64,000 nucleotides of DNA, taken from the NCBI GenBank assembly GCA_965249005.1, contig CBDFLD010000014.1, forward strand, positions 1-64,000, in the 5' to 3' direction. This document shows, piece by piece, positions 8,738-17,817 of the stretch. The notes below the pieces were generated by a model, which saw nothing but the letters and a program-made list of their open reading frames with translations, was not told where the DNA came from and made no database searches. Origin of the DNA: CBDFLD01 sp965249005. GTDB taxonomy: Bacteria > Acidobacteriota > UBA6911. Each line of letters begins with the position of its first letter. Within the stretch, counting starts at the first letter, position 1. Both the position numbers and the translations under genes were made by a program.

Positions 8738-10043
8738 GGTCATGTCAAGCTGCTTGTGTAAAAAGGTCGAGGGTACGAGTTGGTCGTTGTTCCTTCCAAT
8801 CGAGATTGAATCGATGGAAGATCGAGTAAATGATTCTGTCGACACTCTGGACATTAACAAAGCAAACCATCGGACGCGTTCTCCGTCGAACCTCAACGAA
8901 GCAGCGTTCGATGACGTTGGTGGTTCGTAGCTTCTTCCACAGAGGCCGTGGGAAGCTGTAAAAGGCCAGTAACTCAGGGAGATCCTTCTCCAATCGATTC
9001 ACCATCTTCGGATAATCCTTGTGCCAGCAACGCTTCAGCCTCCTGAAAGCTGTCAGTGCATCCCGACGGCTATCGGCCTGGTAGATGGCCCGTGCATCCT
9101 GCTTGATCTGGTCTCGATCGCACTTTCGGACTGAATTGACGATGTTTCGCATCTTATGTGCCCAGCAGCGTTGGTGCTGAGCTCTCGGATAGATCGTTTC
9201 AATGGCCGCTGCCAGACCTGCACAGCCGTCGGTCACAATCAGCTCGAGGTTATCTCCCTCTATACCACGCCGGTACAGATCTCCTAAGAGTCCTTCCCAG
9301 GCAGCTTGACTCTCTCCACTGCTGCGCATAAATGCCAAAAGCTGCCGGCTACCATCCGCTCTCACCCCGTAGGCCACCAGCATCTGCACCCGTTTCCGCC
9401 CACTCGGACGTCTTACCCTCAGACTCACTCCGTCCAGAAACAGTGTCTTCCATTCGTCACTCAACCGAGCTCGGTGAAATCGCTGTACTGCTTCATCTAG
9501 CTCTCGTGTCAGCTGCGATACCGTCTGTGCACTGACAACTTCTCCCGTCATGATCGCCACAATCCGTCCCACCGTCCGTGTGCTGATTCCTCTGAGAAAC
9601 GCCTCTCGTATCAGCAACGTTACCTCGTCAGCTCGTCGTTGAAACCGTTGTAATCCCTTCGGGAGAAAATTCTTGTTCCGGCTCCGGGCAATCCGCAACC
9701 GTAACGTTCCAAAGCGGGTCACAAAGTCCCGTTCATAGTATCCATTGCGGTACTCTCTCTTTCTCTGCCCACCTCTTTCATACCATCCAAAGCCACAATA
9801 ACGGTCTCTCTGCCGCTGTGATTCAGTCTCGAAATACCGTTTCCACGCCAGCTTTGTCTTGCTATACACATCTCCCCAAAAGTCTTCTTTTACCTCATCA
9901 AGGAAATGTTGGAATTGTTCGGTCATCGGTGTTAATTTCGCCATTGGGTGTAAGCTCCTTTCTTGGAGTTGGTTTTTGCCATCGCAGCGAAAAAACCAAA
10001 CTTACACCCTCTTTCTTTTTACACAAGCAAAGTTACATCACCC
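8738..10043 (-). mobile_element. IS256-family insertion sequence, complete
   Basis: 1306-bp element with imperfect inverted repeats. The left end reads GGTCATGTCAAGCTGCTTGT and the right end, read inward on the other strand, GGGTGATGTAACTTTGCTTG; both continue into TGTAAAAAG. It is bounded by an exact 8-bp direct repeat. The only gene is the transposase, whose stop codon lies inside the left inverted repeat. The exact duplication and open transposase frame indicate a fairly recent insertion. Confidence 0.88.
8745..9944 (-). CDS. IS256-family transposase
   Basis: 399-residue DDE transposase (Mutator/MULE-related), normal length for IS256. Catalytic residues are visible in LFLDGVSLRV (D171), LIVTDGCAGL (D239) and TTNVIERCFVEVRRRTRPM (E346), with the family CxxH-like segment HQRCWAHKMRN between the second Asp and the Glu. 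The last codons (TRTLDLFTQAA) overlap the left terminal inverted repeat. A ribosome site (GGAG) precedes the ATG. The frame is intact. Confidence 0.95.
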   Translation of the reverse strand: MAKLTPMTEQFQHFLDEVKEDFWGDVYSKTKLAWKRYFETESQRQRDRYCGFGWYERGGQRKREYRNGYYERDFVTRFGTLRLRIARSRNKNFLPKGLQRFQRRADEVTLLIREAFLRGISTRTVGRIVAIMTGEVVSAQTVSQLTRELDEAVQRFHRARLSDEWKTLFLDGVSLRVRRPSGRKRVQMLVAYGVRADGSRQLLAFMRSSGESQAAWEGLLGDLYRRGIEGDNLELIVTDGCAGLAAAIETIYPRAQHQRCWAHKMRNIVNSVRKCDRDQIKQDARAIYQADSRRDALTAFRRLKRCWHKDYPKMVNRLEKDLPELLAFYSFPRPLWKKLRTTNVIERCFVEVRRRTRPMVCFVNVQSVDRIIYSIFHRFNLDWKEQRPTRTLDLFTQAA

Positions 10044-10051
10044 AAATAAGC
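10044..10051. repeat. IS256 target site duplication, right copy
   Basis: AAATAAGC directly follows the right inverted repeat and is identical to 8730-8737. Confidence 0.85.
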
Positions 10052-10150
10052 TGCATGCCGGAAGTACGTTGCCTCTTGAGATCCCTTCGCTGGGGCTCGC
10101 TGGGGCTTCTGATAAGGTGTCCTTATGTCTCTTCGACAGAGGCAGTCAAG

Positions 10151-10479
10151 CTGCGACCGAAGACAAGCGATCTTACCTCAAGCGACGGGTGCGGCATAGG
10201 TCGCGGGGCACACCTCCAGGCGCACTGCTACAGCCACTGCGGATTTGGAGAACCCGGGTTCTGCTCACGAGGCGTACGTCTCGTCCATCTGACAATCCGG
10301 TAAGGCGAGCGCCACAGGAGGAGGCCTGGGAGGGAGGCTGAGGCAAGAGAGTATCTTCTGTATTGCGTAGGGAGGATGAATCGCTGCGAGGATCCTCATT
10401 CGGGAATGGCAGTCCGGGCACTCCAGAACGTCGGCAGCAAACACACGGCGCATGAGCTGGGCCCACGAGTAGTTGCGTG
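10151..10479 (-). mobile_element. IS91-like element, copy 2: oriIS-side fragment
   Basis: About 330 bp match 2861-3190 in the same orientation with many substitutions. They cover the oriIS-side end and the last ~65 codons of the transposase (NYSWAQLMRRVFAADVLECPDCHSRMRIL to MDETYAS). Homology stops abruptly after GAGTAGTTGCG, so the 5' four fifths of the transposase is missing. The end at 10151 again directly follows CAAG. The fragment cannot encode a functional transposase. Confidence 0.75.
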
Positions 10480-10871
10480 CCCTGCGTTTGGAGCGTGTCT
10501 GCTTTGCTCGAACTTTGCTTGATCGATTGGTTTCGATCGGTAAGAAGGTGATCGAACGACCGATGATGGGTGTGCCTAAATCGTTGAATAGACACGCATG
10601 AGTGCGTATCGTGTCACATAGTGCGTAGGTATGGATCGAACTTAAAATCCTGCTGCTTCATCCATCGCTGGACCGTGGCTGCATCGACACGTGCGTTTGT
10701 CGCAGACGGCCTCAACACTGAATGTCAGAATGGGACCTCGGTAGTTCCAAACTCGGATAAAAGTCGCAGGAAGATCCAGCTCAAATCCGCAACCCAGACG
10801 CAACCATACCTACTGCCCACCGGAAAGGATGATCTGTGGTCTTCTTAAATGATTGAATTATAAGGGGTTTT
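10480..10871. other. gap without a confident gene, decayed coding traces
   Basis: Between the truncated IS91 end and the tRNA-Gly I see no intact gene. On the minus strand a short frame (about 10600-10690) reads VDAATVQRWMKQQDFKFDPY, and an adjacent frame reads LPATFIRVWNYRGPILTF. These may be remnants of a frameshifted gene, but no family is recognised. The AT-rich stretch at 10845-10872 is the region just downstream of the tRNA 3' end. Confidence 0.35.
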
Positions 10872-10946
<75 letters not shown>

Positions 10947-10965
10947 CCCGTCACGACGGATTGCG

Positions 10966-10995
10966 ATGTTAGCAAAAGGCCCTCAAAGAGGTCAA
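10966..10995 (-). promoter_or_regulatory. sigma-70-type promoter of tRNA-Gly
   Basis: On the minus strand TTGACC (10990-10995) and TAACAT (10966-10971) are separated by 18 bases and lie about 20 bases upstream of the tRNA 5' end. Confidence 0.6.
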
Positions 10996-11125
10996 ACGAT
11001 TTTCAGGTCCGTCGCGAAAGCATCGAAGTACTTGGTGTCGCTCAACTGGATCCGAGTTCGGAAGAAACTCTGACCTCTCATCGAAATAGGGAAAATAGAA
11101 GCCAGGTTGGTGAAACTAGAGGTCT

Positions 11126-11485
11126 ATGAAGGCTCCCCATCTCCGCCTGGGTCGACTCGGTGAGCGAGTTGCCTGTCGTTTCTTGATCCGGATCGGATAC
11201 GACGTGCTGACGAGGCGGTTTCCCGGACGATGGGGAGAGATAGATATTGTTGCCTACGAGGAAGAGACCCTCGTCTTCGTCGAGGTCAAGGCCCGCGGGA
11301 CTCGCAAGTATGGGGAACCCTGGGAGTTTGTCGACTGGCAAAAGAGGCAGACTCTTCTTCGCGTGGCGGAGGAGTTCATTGCTCGTTACGACCTCGGGGA
11401 TCGCTCCTACCGGTTCGACATTGTCTCGGTGGTCTCTCCGGGCCAGATCGACGAAGAAATCACACTGCTCCGTAACGCCTTCTGA
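11126..11485 (+). CDS. yraN: YraN/UPF0102 nuclease-like protein
   Basis: 119-residue member of the UPF0102 (YraN) family, predicted restriction-endonuclease-like fold related to Holliday-junction resolvases; cellular role unsettled. The conserved core is visible: GRLGERVACRFL, then GEIDIVAYEEETLVFVEVKAR, which supplies the E-D-ExK nuclease-like residues. Full family length. It stands alone, with a repeat element downstream and cysS convergent beyond it. Start chosen at the only in-frame ATG before the conserved motif. Confidence 0.88.
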   Translation: MKAPHLRLGRLGERVACRFLIRIGYDVLTRRFPGRWGEIDIVAYEEETLVFVEVKARGTRKYGEPWEFVDWQKRQTLLRVAEEFIARYDLGDRSYRFDIVSVVSPGQIDEEITLLRNAF

Positions 11486-11664
11486 GCTGCTGCAACTGGG
11501 AGCAAGCCAGAGAGTCGCTGGTGGCTCATTACGGTAGTCACGTAAGTCTCGAGCAAACTGCCGGCACCGCTACGAGTGTGGGAGAGGCACCCGGAACCCA
11601 ACGACTGGCGTTTGACGCGGTGTTTCCAAATCCAGAACGACTAGCCAGTCGCTGTTGGCTCTTA

Positions 11665-11788
11665 AGTAACTGCTCGCGGATCTGCTGCTATGCGTGTAGC
11701 TTAGCAAATCGTCAAAACCCACGTTTTTTCACGGTGCGCTGCGCAGTTACGTTCCCAAGCGACTGGCGCGTTGCGCCAGTCAGACGCT
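11665..11788. repeat. 124-bp intergenic repeat element, copy 1
   Basis: This block recurs at 37729-37852 with the same length. It starts with AGTAACTG, has the inverse CAGTTAC in the middle (11744-11750), and ends with a perfect 9-bp stem GACTGGCGC / GCGCCAGTC around a 3-base loop (11761-11781), then CAGACGCT. It fills most of the yraN-cysS intergenic space; upstream, at 11599-11660, related CGACTGGC/GCCAGTCG pieces form another inverted pair. No protein is encoded. It resembles a non-autonomous repeat (MITE/REP-like) or a small structured RNA. Confidence 0.75.
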
Positions 11789-11811
11789 CACAGCCGACAG
11801 CTCACAGCTAT

Positions 11812-13200
11812 TCAACGTCCTCGTTTCCAGCGGGTACCCTCAGGCGTATCCTCTATCTGAATTCCCTGGGAAAGGAGCCAATCTCGAATTCGGTCCGCCT
11901 CAGTGAAGTCCCGGCGCCGCCGGGCCGACTCTCGCTCGGCAATTCGCTCCAGGATTTCTTCGCTCACACCCTCTTCGGAGGGACGCAGCACGCGGAACAG
12001 ATCGTCGATTTCGCAGAGATACTCGCTGGCCAATCGGGCATCGCCCGCGCTGATCTTTCCCTCGCTGTCGAGCTGGTAAGTGGCCCGAACGAAATCGAAC
12101 AAAACGCCCATCCCTGCCGAGCTATTCAGATCATCGTCCATCGCCTCGACGAATCTCTCGCGTGACGATTTCACCTGATCGGCGAAACCGTCGCACGGAC
12201 TGGAGTTGTCGGCAATCTCCTCCATCCGCTGCTTGAAGTCCTCGAGGCGCTGGATCGCCGCCTGGGCCTGGTTTAACCCCACGAAGCTAAAACTTAGCTG
12301 CTTGCGGTAACTGATTTGAAGCATCTGATACCGGATCGCTTCGGGCGAGTGTCCTTCGGCCAGCAGGTCTCGGACATTGTACTGATTGCCTTTGGACTTG
12401 GCCATCTTTTCACCCTCGACCAGGAGAAACTCCGGATGGACCCAGACACGAGCAAAAGGCTTCCCTGTTGCTCCCTCACTCTGGGCAATCTCGTTTTCGT
12501 GGTGAGGAAAGATCAAATCCACGCCGCCGCAGTGAATGTCAAAGGTCTCCCCGAGGTACTTCATGCTCATCGTGGAACATTCGATGTGCCACCCTGGGCG
12601 GCCCGGACCAAGCTCGGTGTCCCACGCGTGTTCCCCTTCCTTGGCTGCCTTCCACAACACGAAGTCGCGGGCATTGTCCTTGTCGTATTCGTCGGCATCC
12701 ACACTTGCCCCGATCTGGATGCCGCCAAAGTCCTTCTTGCTGAGCTTCCCATACTGCGCATACTGGGAGATGCTGAAGTAAATGGAACCGTCCCTACGAT
12801 ATGCCAGTCCTTTTTCCTCGAGACGGCGAATGAGCCGCACCATATCGGGAATGTGGTCCGTCGCCCGCGGGGTGAGGTCTGGCTTTCCAAGCCGGAGCGA
12901 CGCGCAGTCTTCAAAGAAGGCCACCGTATACTTCTCCGTATAGTCCTTCAGACTCATCTGGTGGTCCCTGGCGTTGTTGATCGTTTTGTCGTCGACGTCG
13001 GTAATGTTCATGACGTGCACGACTCTGTACTTTCGATAACGAAGATACCGGACGAGTAAGTCCTGAAAGATAAAGGTACGGAAATTACCAATGTGAGCAT
13101 AATCGTAGACGGTCGGGCCGCAGGTGTAGATGCGCACCTCCCCTTCCGTTTCAGGCTCGAGCTCAGCTTTGGACCGTGTCAATGTGTTGTAGAGTTTCAA
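11812..13200 (-). CDS. cysS: cysteinyl-tRNA synthetase
   Basis: Charges tRNA-Cys with cysteine. 462 residues, normal length. Class I signatures are seen: AHIGN (the HIGH-type motif, residues 35-39) and KMAKS (KMSKS motif, 265-269). Zinc ligands fit C27 (YTCGPT), C208 (HIECS) and the FPHHENE segment (231-237). The C-terminal DALR and anticodon-binding parts are present (to WKRGR). It is transcribed alone on the minus strand. Confidence 0.97.
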   Translation of the reverse strand: MKLYNTLTRSKAELEPETEGEVRIYTCGPTVYDYAHIGNFRTFIFQDLLVRYLRYRKYRVVHVMNITDVDDKTINNARDHQMSLKDYTEKYTVAFFEDCASLRLGKPDLTPRATDHIPDMVRLIRRLEEKGLAYRRDGSIYFSISQYAQYGKLSKKDFGGIQIGASVDADEYDKDNARDFVLWKAAKEGEHAWDTELGPGRPGWHIECSTMSMKYLGETFDIHCGGVDLIFPHHENEIAQSEGATGKPFARVWVHPEFLLVEGEKMAKSKGNQYNVRDLLAEGHSPEAIRYQMLQISYRKQLSFSFVGLNQAQAAIQRLEDFKQRMEEIADNSSPCDGFADQVKSSRERFVEAMDDDLNSSAGMGVLFDFVRATYQLDSEGKISAGDARLASEYLCEIDDLFRVLRPSEEGVSEEILERIAERESARRRRDFTEADRIRDWLLSQGIQIEDTPEGTRWKRGR

Positions 13201-13411
13201 AACAGAGATTGCCTTTGGCTCTATATTTGCCGAAGTTTTTCAGCTTACTCTGCGCCGTATCGGGAGTCAAGCAAGCCCCCGGCAAGCCCGGAACGGTTCT
13301 CGGTGTCCCAGCGGGAGGGCCTTCAAACCCACGCAGCACCCCCCGAGGGGCGTCCAGAACAACCAAGGTCTCATCCCCCGGCGCTCCGGAATCATCGTCC
13401 CCAGATCAAAG

Positions 13412-15007
13412 TCATTCAGATACAAGGCGGAAGAGCCTGAATGGCCCCTGCTCCATCAGCAGCGTAAAGCGAAACCCCACCAGGCTGGTCAGGTGTGCTG
13501 TCCGGCGCGTTTCAGTCACGATCAGGAACTGCGGGTGTTCTTCTGCAAACTGCATCAAACCTTCCGGATTGATGAGATTCTCCTCGACCTGATAACCCGT
13601 GTAGTAATTCAAGGTATGATGAAAGAACTGGTAGGTTACGATCGGTTCGTCTTGCGAACGCACAAGCAGCGCCCGGCGTGCTACACCCTGCGTCGAGTGA
13701 TACTCGGCCAGCGCTGGGAACAGAAACTGCGTCATGGCCACGACAATCAAGACCCCCTGAATCGCCGTGTACCGTGCGGCCGCAGCGCGTTTCCCGCCGT
13801 GGAAGTGCAGCGCCGCGATAACCGCAGGGACCAGGCAAACCAAACCGACAATCGCCGCTCCCCTCCAGGCACCCTCGTAATCCCTGTAAAAGACGATTGG
13901 CAGGACCACGGCAAAAGTGATCGTCAAGGCAAGGTAAACCCAGGTTGCAGAGCTCTTCTCCTTGTTTCCCAACGGTGCGGCCGCCATCCGTTTTCCGAGC
14001 AGAAGCGCCAGCGGCGCGATACAGGGAAGCACGTACCCGGGAAGCTTCGACTGCGAGAGCGAGAAGAATAGAAACGGAACGACTAGCCAAATGACGAAAA
14101 ACGTGGAGTCCGCGCTCCAATGCCGCCACGATCGCAACACGCGCAGCGGATTGCTCGGAAACAGCGCGATTCCCCAGCCACTCCATGGGAAGAAAAGTCC
14201 GACAAGAACCGGAAGGTAAAAGTAGAAAGGTTCGACATGATGATGGATGTCGGTGACAAACCGCACCAGATTGTGATTCAAAATAAAGACCAAGACAAAG
14301 TCGAGTCCATGCGCCAGATACGCCAGCCAGAACCAAGGCAGAGCGATCGCTGCCGTGATCAAACAACCCGCGACAACGTGGATCCGACGCAAGCTTCCGC
14401 CTGCAGAGTCCCACCACCAGAAGAGCAAGAATACACCGCCGAGAAGAACGGGGCCGGCGGGACCTTTCGATAAAATGGACAGCCCCAAAAAGACGTAGCC
14501 GAACCAAACAGCCCACACGGACGTTTGAGGGCGCAGCACCCGCGCGCCGAGCAGCGCCATGGCGATCGTGAGACAAGATGTGAAGAGCATGTCGGTGGTG
14601 GCATTGCGCGCATAGCCGGCGATGCCGAAGCTCGTCAGGAATATCGCCCCGCCAAGGAGTCCTGCCAGCGGGGAAATAACCTGGCGTCCCATCCAAAGGA
14701 GTACAAACCCTGCCAGCAAAGCAGAGCCCGCGGCCGCCAAGCGGGCTGCGGTTTCCGTCACTCCAAACGCATCATAGGCCACCATCGTGATCCAGTAGTA
14801 AAGCGGTGGCTTCTCGAGCCACGCGTGACCCTCGAGTGTGGGGGTTACCCATTCGCCGGCCTCATGCATTTCCTGGGCCACGCGCGCATAGCGGGGCTCA
14901 TCCGAGCCAGTGAAGGGAAGGTCTCCGAGCCTGAAGAACATGGCCCCGATACTGATGCAAAGGAGAATAAGAGAAGACTTCAAGAGACTGCGGGAGATCG
15001 ATTGCAC
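13412..15007 (-). CDS. ArnT/PMT-family membrane glycosyltransferase
   Basis: 531-residue polytopic membrane protein of the GT-C superfamily (ArnT/dolichyl-phosphate mannosyltransferase type), which transfers sugars from polyprenyl-phosphate donors to lipids or proteins on the outer face of the inner membrane. The first periplasmic loop has the hallmark acidic motif (FTGSDEPRYARVAQEM) followed by WVTPTLEGHAWLEKPPLYYW, as in ArnT. About 10-12 hydrophobic segments follow, including SKLPGYVLPCIAPLALLLG. The acceptor cannot be told from sequence. It lies between cysS and groEL, same strand. Confidence 0.85.
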   Translation of the reverse strand: MQSISRSLLKSSLILLCISIGAMFFRLGDLPFTGSDEPRYARVAQEMHEAGEWVTPTLEGHAWLEKPPLYYWITMVAYDAFGVTETAARLAAAGSALLAGFVLLWMGRQVISPLAGLLGGAIFLTSFGIAGYARNATTDMLFTSCLTIAMALLGARVLRPQTSVWAVWFGYVFLGLSILSKGPAGPVLLGGVFLLFWWWDSAGGSLRRIHVVAGCLITAAIALPWFWLAYLAHGLDFVLVFILNHNLVRFVTDIHHHVEPFYFYLPVLVGLFFPWSGWGIALFPSNPLRVLRSWRHWSADSTFFVIWLVVPFLFFSLSQSKLPGYVLPCIAPLALLLGKRMAAAPLGNKEKSSATWVYLALTITFAVVLPIVFYRDYEGAWRGAAIVGLVCLVPAVIAALHFHGGKRAAAARYTAIQGVLIVVAMTQFLFPALAEYHSTQGVARRALLVRSQDEPIVTYQFFHHTLNYYTGYQVEENLINPEGLMQFAEEHPQFLIVTETRRTAHLTSLVGFRFTLLMEQGPFRLFRLVSE

Positions 15008-15019
15008 GGTTCAACGATA

Positions 15020-15092
15020 ACAAAAAGGGCTCGTTCCGTCTTGCATGCTGCCACAAAAAAATGTCGCGGCATACAAACCGGGCAGAGCCCTT
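15020..15092 (-). terminator. rho-independent-type terminator after groEL
   Basis: On the minus strand AAGGGCTC (15092-15085) pairs with GAGCCCTT (15032-15025), followed by TTTTTG. An inner stem formed by ATGCCGCGAC and its near-complement around an A/T-rich loop closes part of the long loop. It lies just past the groEL stop codon. Confidence 0.6.
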
Positions 15093-15119
15093 ATTCGAAC
15101 AAGAACGAGATTGGTGGGG

Positions 15120-16754
15120 CTAGTACATGCCACCCATACCACCGCCACCACCACCCGGAGGCATTGGCGGGGCCTTTTCGTCTTCTTTGATCTCGCTGAC
15201 CAGAGCTTCGGTCGTCAACATCAGCGCTGCGATAGAGGCCGCGTTCTGTAATGCACAGCGGGTGACCTTGGTCGGATCGATGACTCCGGCATCTACGAGG
15301 TTTCCATAGGCGTCGGTATCAGCATTGAACCCGAAGTTCGAGTTCTTCTCCGCTCGTACCTTCTCGACCACCACCGCACCCTCGGCGCCGGCGTTCGCTG
15401 CGATCTGCCGAAGTGGTTCCTCTAGCGCCCGTCGGACGATACTGGTGCCAACTGCTTCATCGCCGTCGAGGTTCAGGCTTTCGACCGCTTGGATGCAGCG
15501 CACCAGCGCCACGCCCCCACCGGGGACGATTCCCTCTTCCACGGCTGCCCGGGTTGCGTGCATGGCATCTTCGACTCGGGCCTTCTTCTCCTTGAGCTCC
15601 GTCTCGGTGGCGGCGCCAACCTTGATCACGGCCACGCCTCCGACGAGTTTGGCCAGACGCTCCTGGAGTTTCTCGCGATCATAATCGGAAGTAGTCTCAT
15701 CGATCTGCACGCGAAGCTGTTTGACACGTCCCTCAATGTCGCTGTGCTTCCCGGAGCCCTCGATGATGGTCGTGTTGTCCTTGTCGATGACCACCTTCTT
15801 GGCACGGCCGAGATCTTCCAATCGAACGTTTTCGAGCTTGATGCCCAGATCTTCCGAAATGACCTTGCCTCCGGTCAAGATGGCGATATCTTCGAGCATC
15901 GCCTTCCGGCGATCACCGAATCCCGGCGCCTTCACAGCCGCAGCCGTCAAGGTGCCGCGCAACTTGTTGACCACCAGCGTCGCCAGCGCTTCTCCCTCGA
16001 TATCCTCGGCAATGATCAGCAACGGGCGGCCGCCTTTTGCGATTTGCTCCAGCACGGGGAGCAAATCCTTCATGGAGCTGATCTTCTTTTCATGTAGCAG
16101 GATCTGACACTCGCTGAGCTCAGACTCCATCCGTTCCGGATCGGTCACGAAATACGGAGACAAATATCCGCGATCGAACTGCATTCCTTCGACCACCTCC
16201 AGCGAGGTCTCAATGGATTTCGCCTCTTCGACCGTGATCACTCCGTCTTTTCCGACCTTCTTCATCGCCTCGGCGATGATTCCACCAATGGTGTTGTCGT
16301 TGTTTGCCGACACGGTTCCGACTTGAGAAATCATGTCGCCCTTGACCGGTTTCGAGAGCTTCTGAAGCTCGCCAACGGAAGCTGCCACCGCAGCCTCAAT
16401 TCCCCGCTTCAGGCCCATAGGGTTGGCGCCAGCCGCGACATTCTTGACGCCTTCGCGGAAGATCGCCTGCGCGAGAACGGTGGCCGTAGTGGTACCGTCA
16501 CCGGCGACATCGGACGTCTTTGATGCAACTTCGCGCACCATCTGGGCGCCCATGTTCTCTACGCCTTCTATCAGCTCGATCTCCTTGGCCACGGTGACGC
16601 CGTCCTTGGTAATCACAGGAGAGCCGAATTTCTTGTCGAGAATGACGTTTCGACCCTTCGGGCCCAGGGTAATCTTGACCGCGTCGGCGAGCTGATTGAC
16701 ACCCCTCAAGATCGCTTGACGGGAACTCTCACCATGTATTATCTCTTTTGCCAT
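15120..16754 (-). CDS. groEL: chaperonin GroEL
   Basis: 60-kDa subunit of the double-ring chaperonin that folds proteins with the GroES lid using ATP. 544 residues. Seen: TLGPKGRNVILDKKFGSP, the ATP-binding DGVTVAKEI and VAGDGTTTATVLAQ, PGFGDRRKAMLEDIA, EEGIVPGGGVAL, and the flexible Gly/Met tail GGGGGGMGGMY. It follows groES by 36 bases on the same strand. Confidence 0.98.
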   Translation of the reverse strand: MAKEIIHGESSRQAILRGVNQLADAVKITLGPKGRNVILDKKFGSPVITKDGVTVAKEIELIEGVENMGAQMVREVASKTSDVAGDGTTTATVLAQAIFREGVKNVAAGANPMGLKRGIEAAVAASVGELQKLSKPVKGDMISQVGTVSANNDNTIGGIIAEAMKKVGKDGVITVEEAKSIETSLEVVEGMQFDRGYLSPYFVTDPERMESELSECQILLHEKKISSMKDLLPVLEQIAKGGRPLLIIAEDIEGEALATLVVNKLRGTLTAAAVKAPGFGDRRKAMLEDIAILTGGKVISEDLGIKLENVRLEDLGRAKKVVIDKDNTTIIEGSGKHSDIEGRVKQLRVQIDETTSDYDREKLQERLAKLVGGVAVIKVGAATETELKEKKARVEDAMHATRAAVEEGIVPGGGVALVRCIQAVESLNLDGDEAVGTSIVRRALEEPLRQIAANAGAEGAVVVEKVRAEKNSNFGFNADTDAYGNLVDAGVIDPTKVTRCALQNAASIAALMLTTEALVSEIKEDEKAPPMPPGGGGGGMGGMY

Positions 16755-16790
16755 CTCTACAACTCCTTTGTTAAGAAAATCGCTGGTTGC

Positions 16791-17099
16791 TTACTTGGAA
16801 GCTTTCTTGCTCACGGATAGAACTGCGAGAATCTCTTCTTCCCGCATGATGACGTAGTCCACACCGTCTATCTTGATCTCCGTCCCGGAGTACTTCCCAA
16901 ACAGGATGCGGTCGCCCTTCTCGACGTCCATGGCCGCGCGTTTCCCGTCGTCGCCCAACTTGCCTGATCCCACAGCAACGACCTTTCCTTCCATGGGTTT
17001 TTCCTTGGCGGTGTCAGGAATAATGATCCCACCCTTCAAAGTCTCTTCTTCCTCCAACCGCTCTACCAGAACTCGATCTTGCAAAGGCCTTACATTCAT
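16791..17099 (-). CDS. groES: co-chaperonin GroES
   Basis: Lid of the GroEL chamber; about 102 residues from the ATG at 17099 (MNVRPLQDRVLVERLEEEETLKGGIIIP). An in-frame GTG lies three codons upstream, but AAAGGAG is better spaced (8 bases) for the ATG. The mobile-loop region (EETLKGGIIIPDTAKEKP) and the C-terminal YVIMREEEILAVL are typical. First gene of the groESL operon, controlled by the CIRCE site upstream. Confidence 0.97.
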   Translation of the reverse strand: MNVRPLQDRVLVERLEEEETLKGGIIIPDTAKEKPMEGKVVAVGSGKLGDDGKRAAMDVEKGDRILFGKYSGTEIKIDGVDYVIMREEEILAVLSVSKKASK

Positions 17100-17162
17100 A
17101 CTCCCCACTCCTTTCGCTGCAACATTTTAACTCTTTATTTTTCTTACGTTTACAGAATATCG

Positions 17163-17189
17163 TTAGCACTCAGCGCAAACGAGTGCCAA
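17163..17189. promoter_or_regulatory. CIRCE operator (HrcA site)
   Basis: TTAGCACTC, nine bases, GAGTGCCAA: a near-perfect match to the CIRCE inverted repeat TTAGCACTC-N9-GAGTGCTAA with one mismatch. It lies just downstream of the groES promoter -10 box, where HrcA would block transcription until heat shock. hrcA itself is not in this window. Confidence 0.93.
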
Positions 17190-17218
17190 TAATAACGAAA
17201 CCAAATCCCTTTTGTCAA
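17190..17218 (-). promoter_or_regulatory. groESL promoter
   Basis: Minus strand: -35 TTGACA (17213-17218), 17-base spacer, -10 TTATTA (17190-17195). The -10 box directly adjoins the CIRCE operator, so transcription would start within or next to the repressor site. Confidence 0.82.
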
Positions 17219-17445
17219 CACCCATCGACCCCCCACCCCAATCAAAAGGACGCCCCACTGGATCTGTCTCAACCCGCGCGGTGCGGATTTTTGGCTGGCG
17301 GCGGGCCTAGTCGGTGGTTTAGAATGGGATCAGCTTGAGGAATTCATTGCAGCCAAGACCAGCAACTGCGCTACCGCGATCATAACGCATAGTAGACGAT
17401 ACAGATCTGTTTGCCGGGGCAGAAGCAAGCGGCCAGGAGGGGATT

Positions 17446-17670
17446 TTGCTAGATGCCGAAACGCAGCTGCAGTTGCTGATCGAGATCTTCACGATCTTGG
17501 CCGGCGTTATTGGATTCCTTGCCAGCCTCGCTTTGATGGGCGTCGCGCTGCTCATTTTTAACGAAAGCCGCCAAAAGTCGCGCAACGGGTCCATCCGTGC
17601 TCTACCTCACTGGGGGTCGTCTTCGGCAGTCCCCGCGTGGAGGCGAGCCCGCGGGCCATTCCGTTCGTAG
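17446..17670 (+). CDS. putative small membrane protein
   Basis: 74-residue ORF starting with TTG, preceded by a perfect AGGAGG five bases upstream. One clear hydrophobic segment spans about residues 9-38 (LLIEIFTILAGVIGFLASLALMGVALLIF), followed by a basic tail. No family recognised. It is divergent from groES. The strong ribosome site and hydrophobic segment argue for a real gene; the tail after residue 48 is low in character and the frame might end this way by chance. Confidence 0.4.
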   Translation: MLDAETQLQLLIEIFTILAGVIGFLASLALMGVALLIFNESRQKSRNGSIRALPHWGSSSAVPAWRRARGPFRS

Positions 17671-17817
17671 TTTCCAACGCGGAAACGAACGGGACAATTC
17701 ACGTCTTCCTATAAATAATTCCCGATTCCGACAATTCAACTGCCGGGTTTTGCCATCCGAAGGTTTTCTACCCGAGGGTTTCTGAAAGTAGAGAGCGACT
17801 CGCGCCTCGAAAAGTCA

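Noticed and set aside
13163..13411. short open frames between cysS and the glycosyltransferase gene
   Set aside because: Proline- and glycine-rich shadows without a ribosome site; the gap looks like a plain intergenic spacer.
15489..16097. 202-codon plus-strand open frame
   Set aside because: Antisense to groEL.
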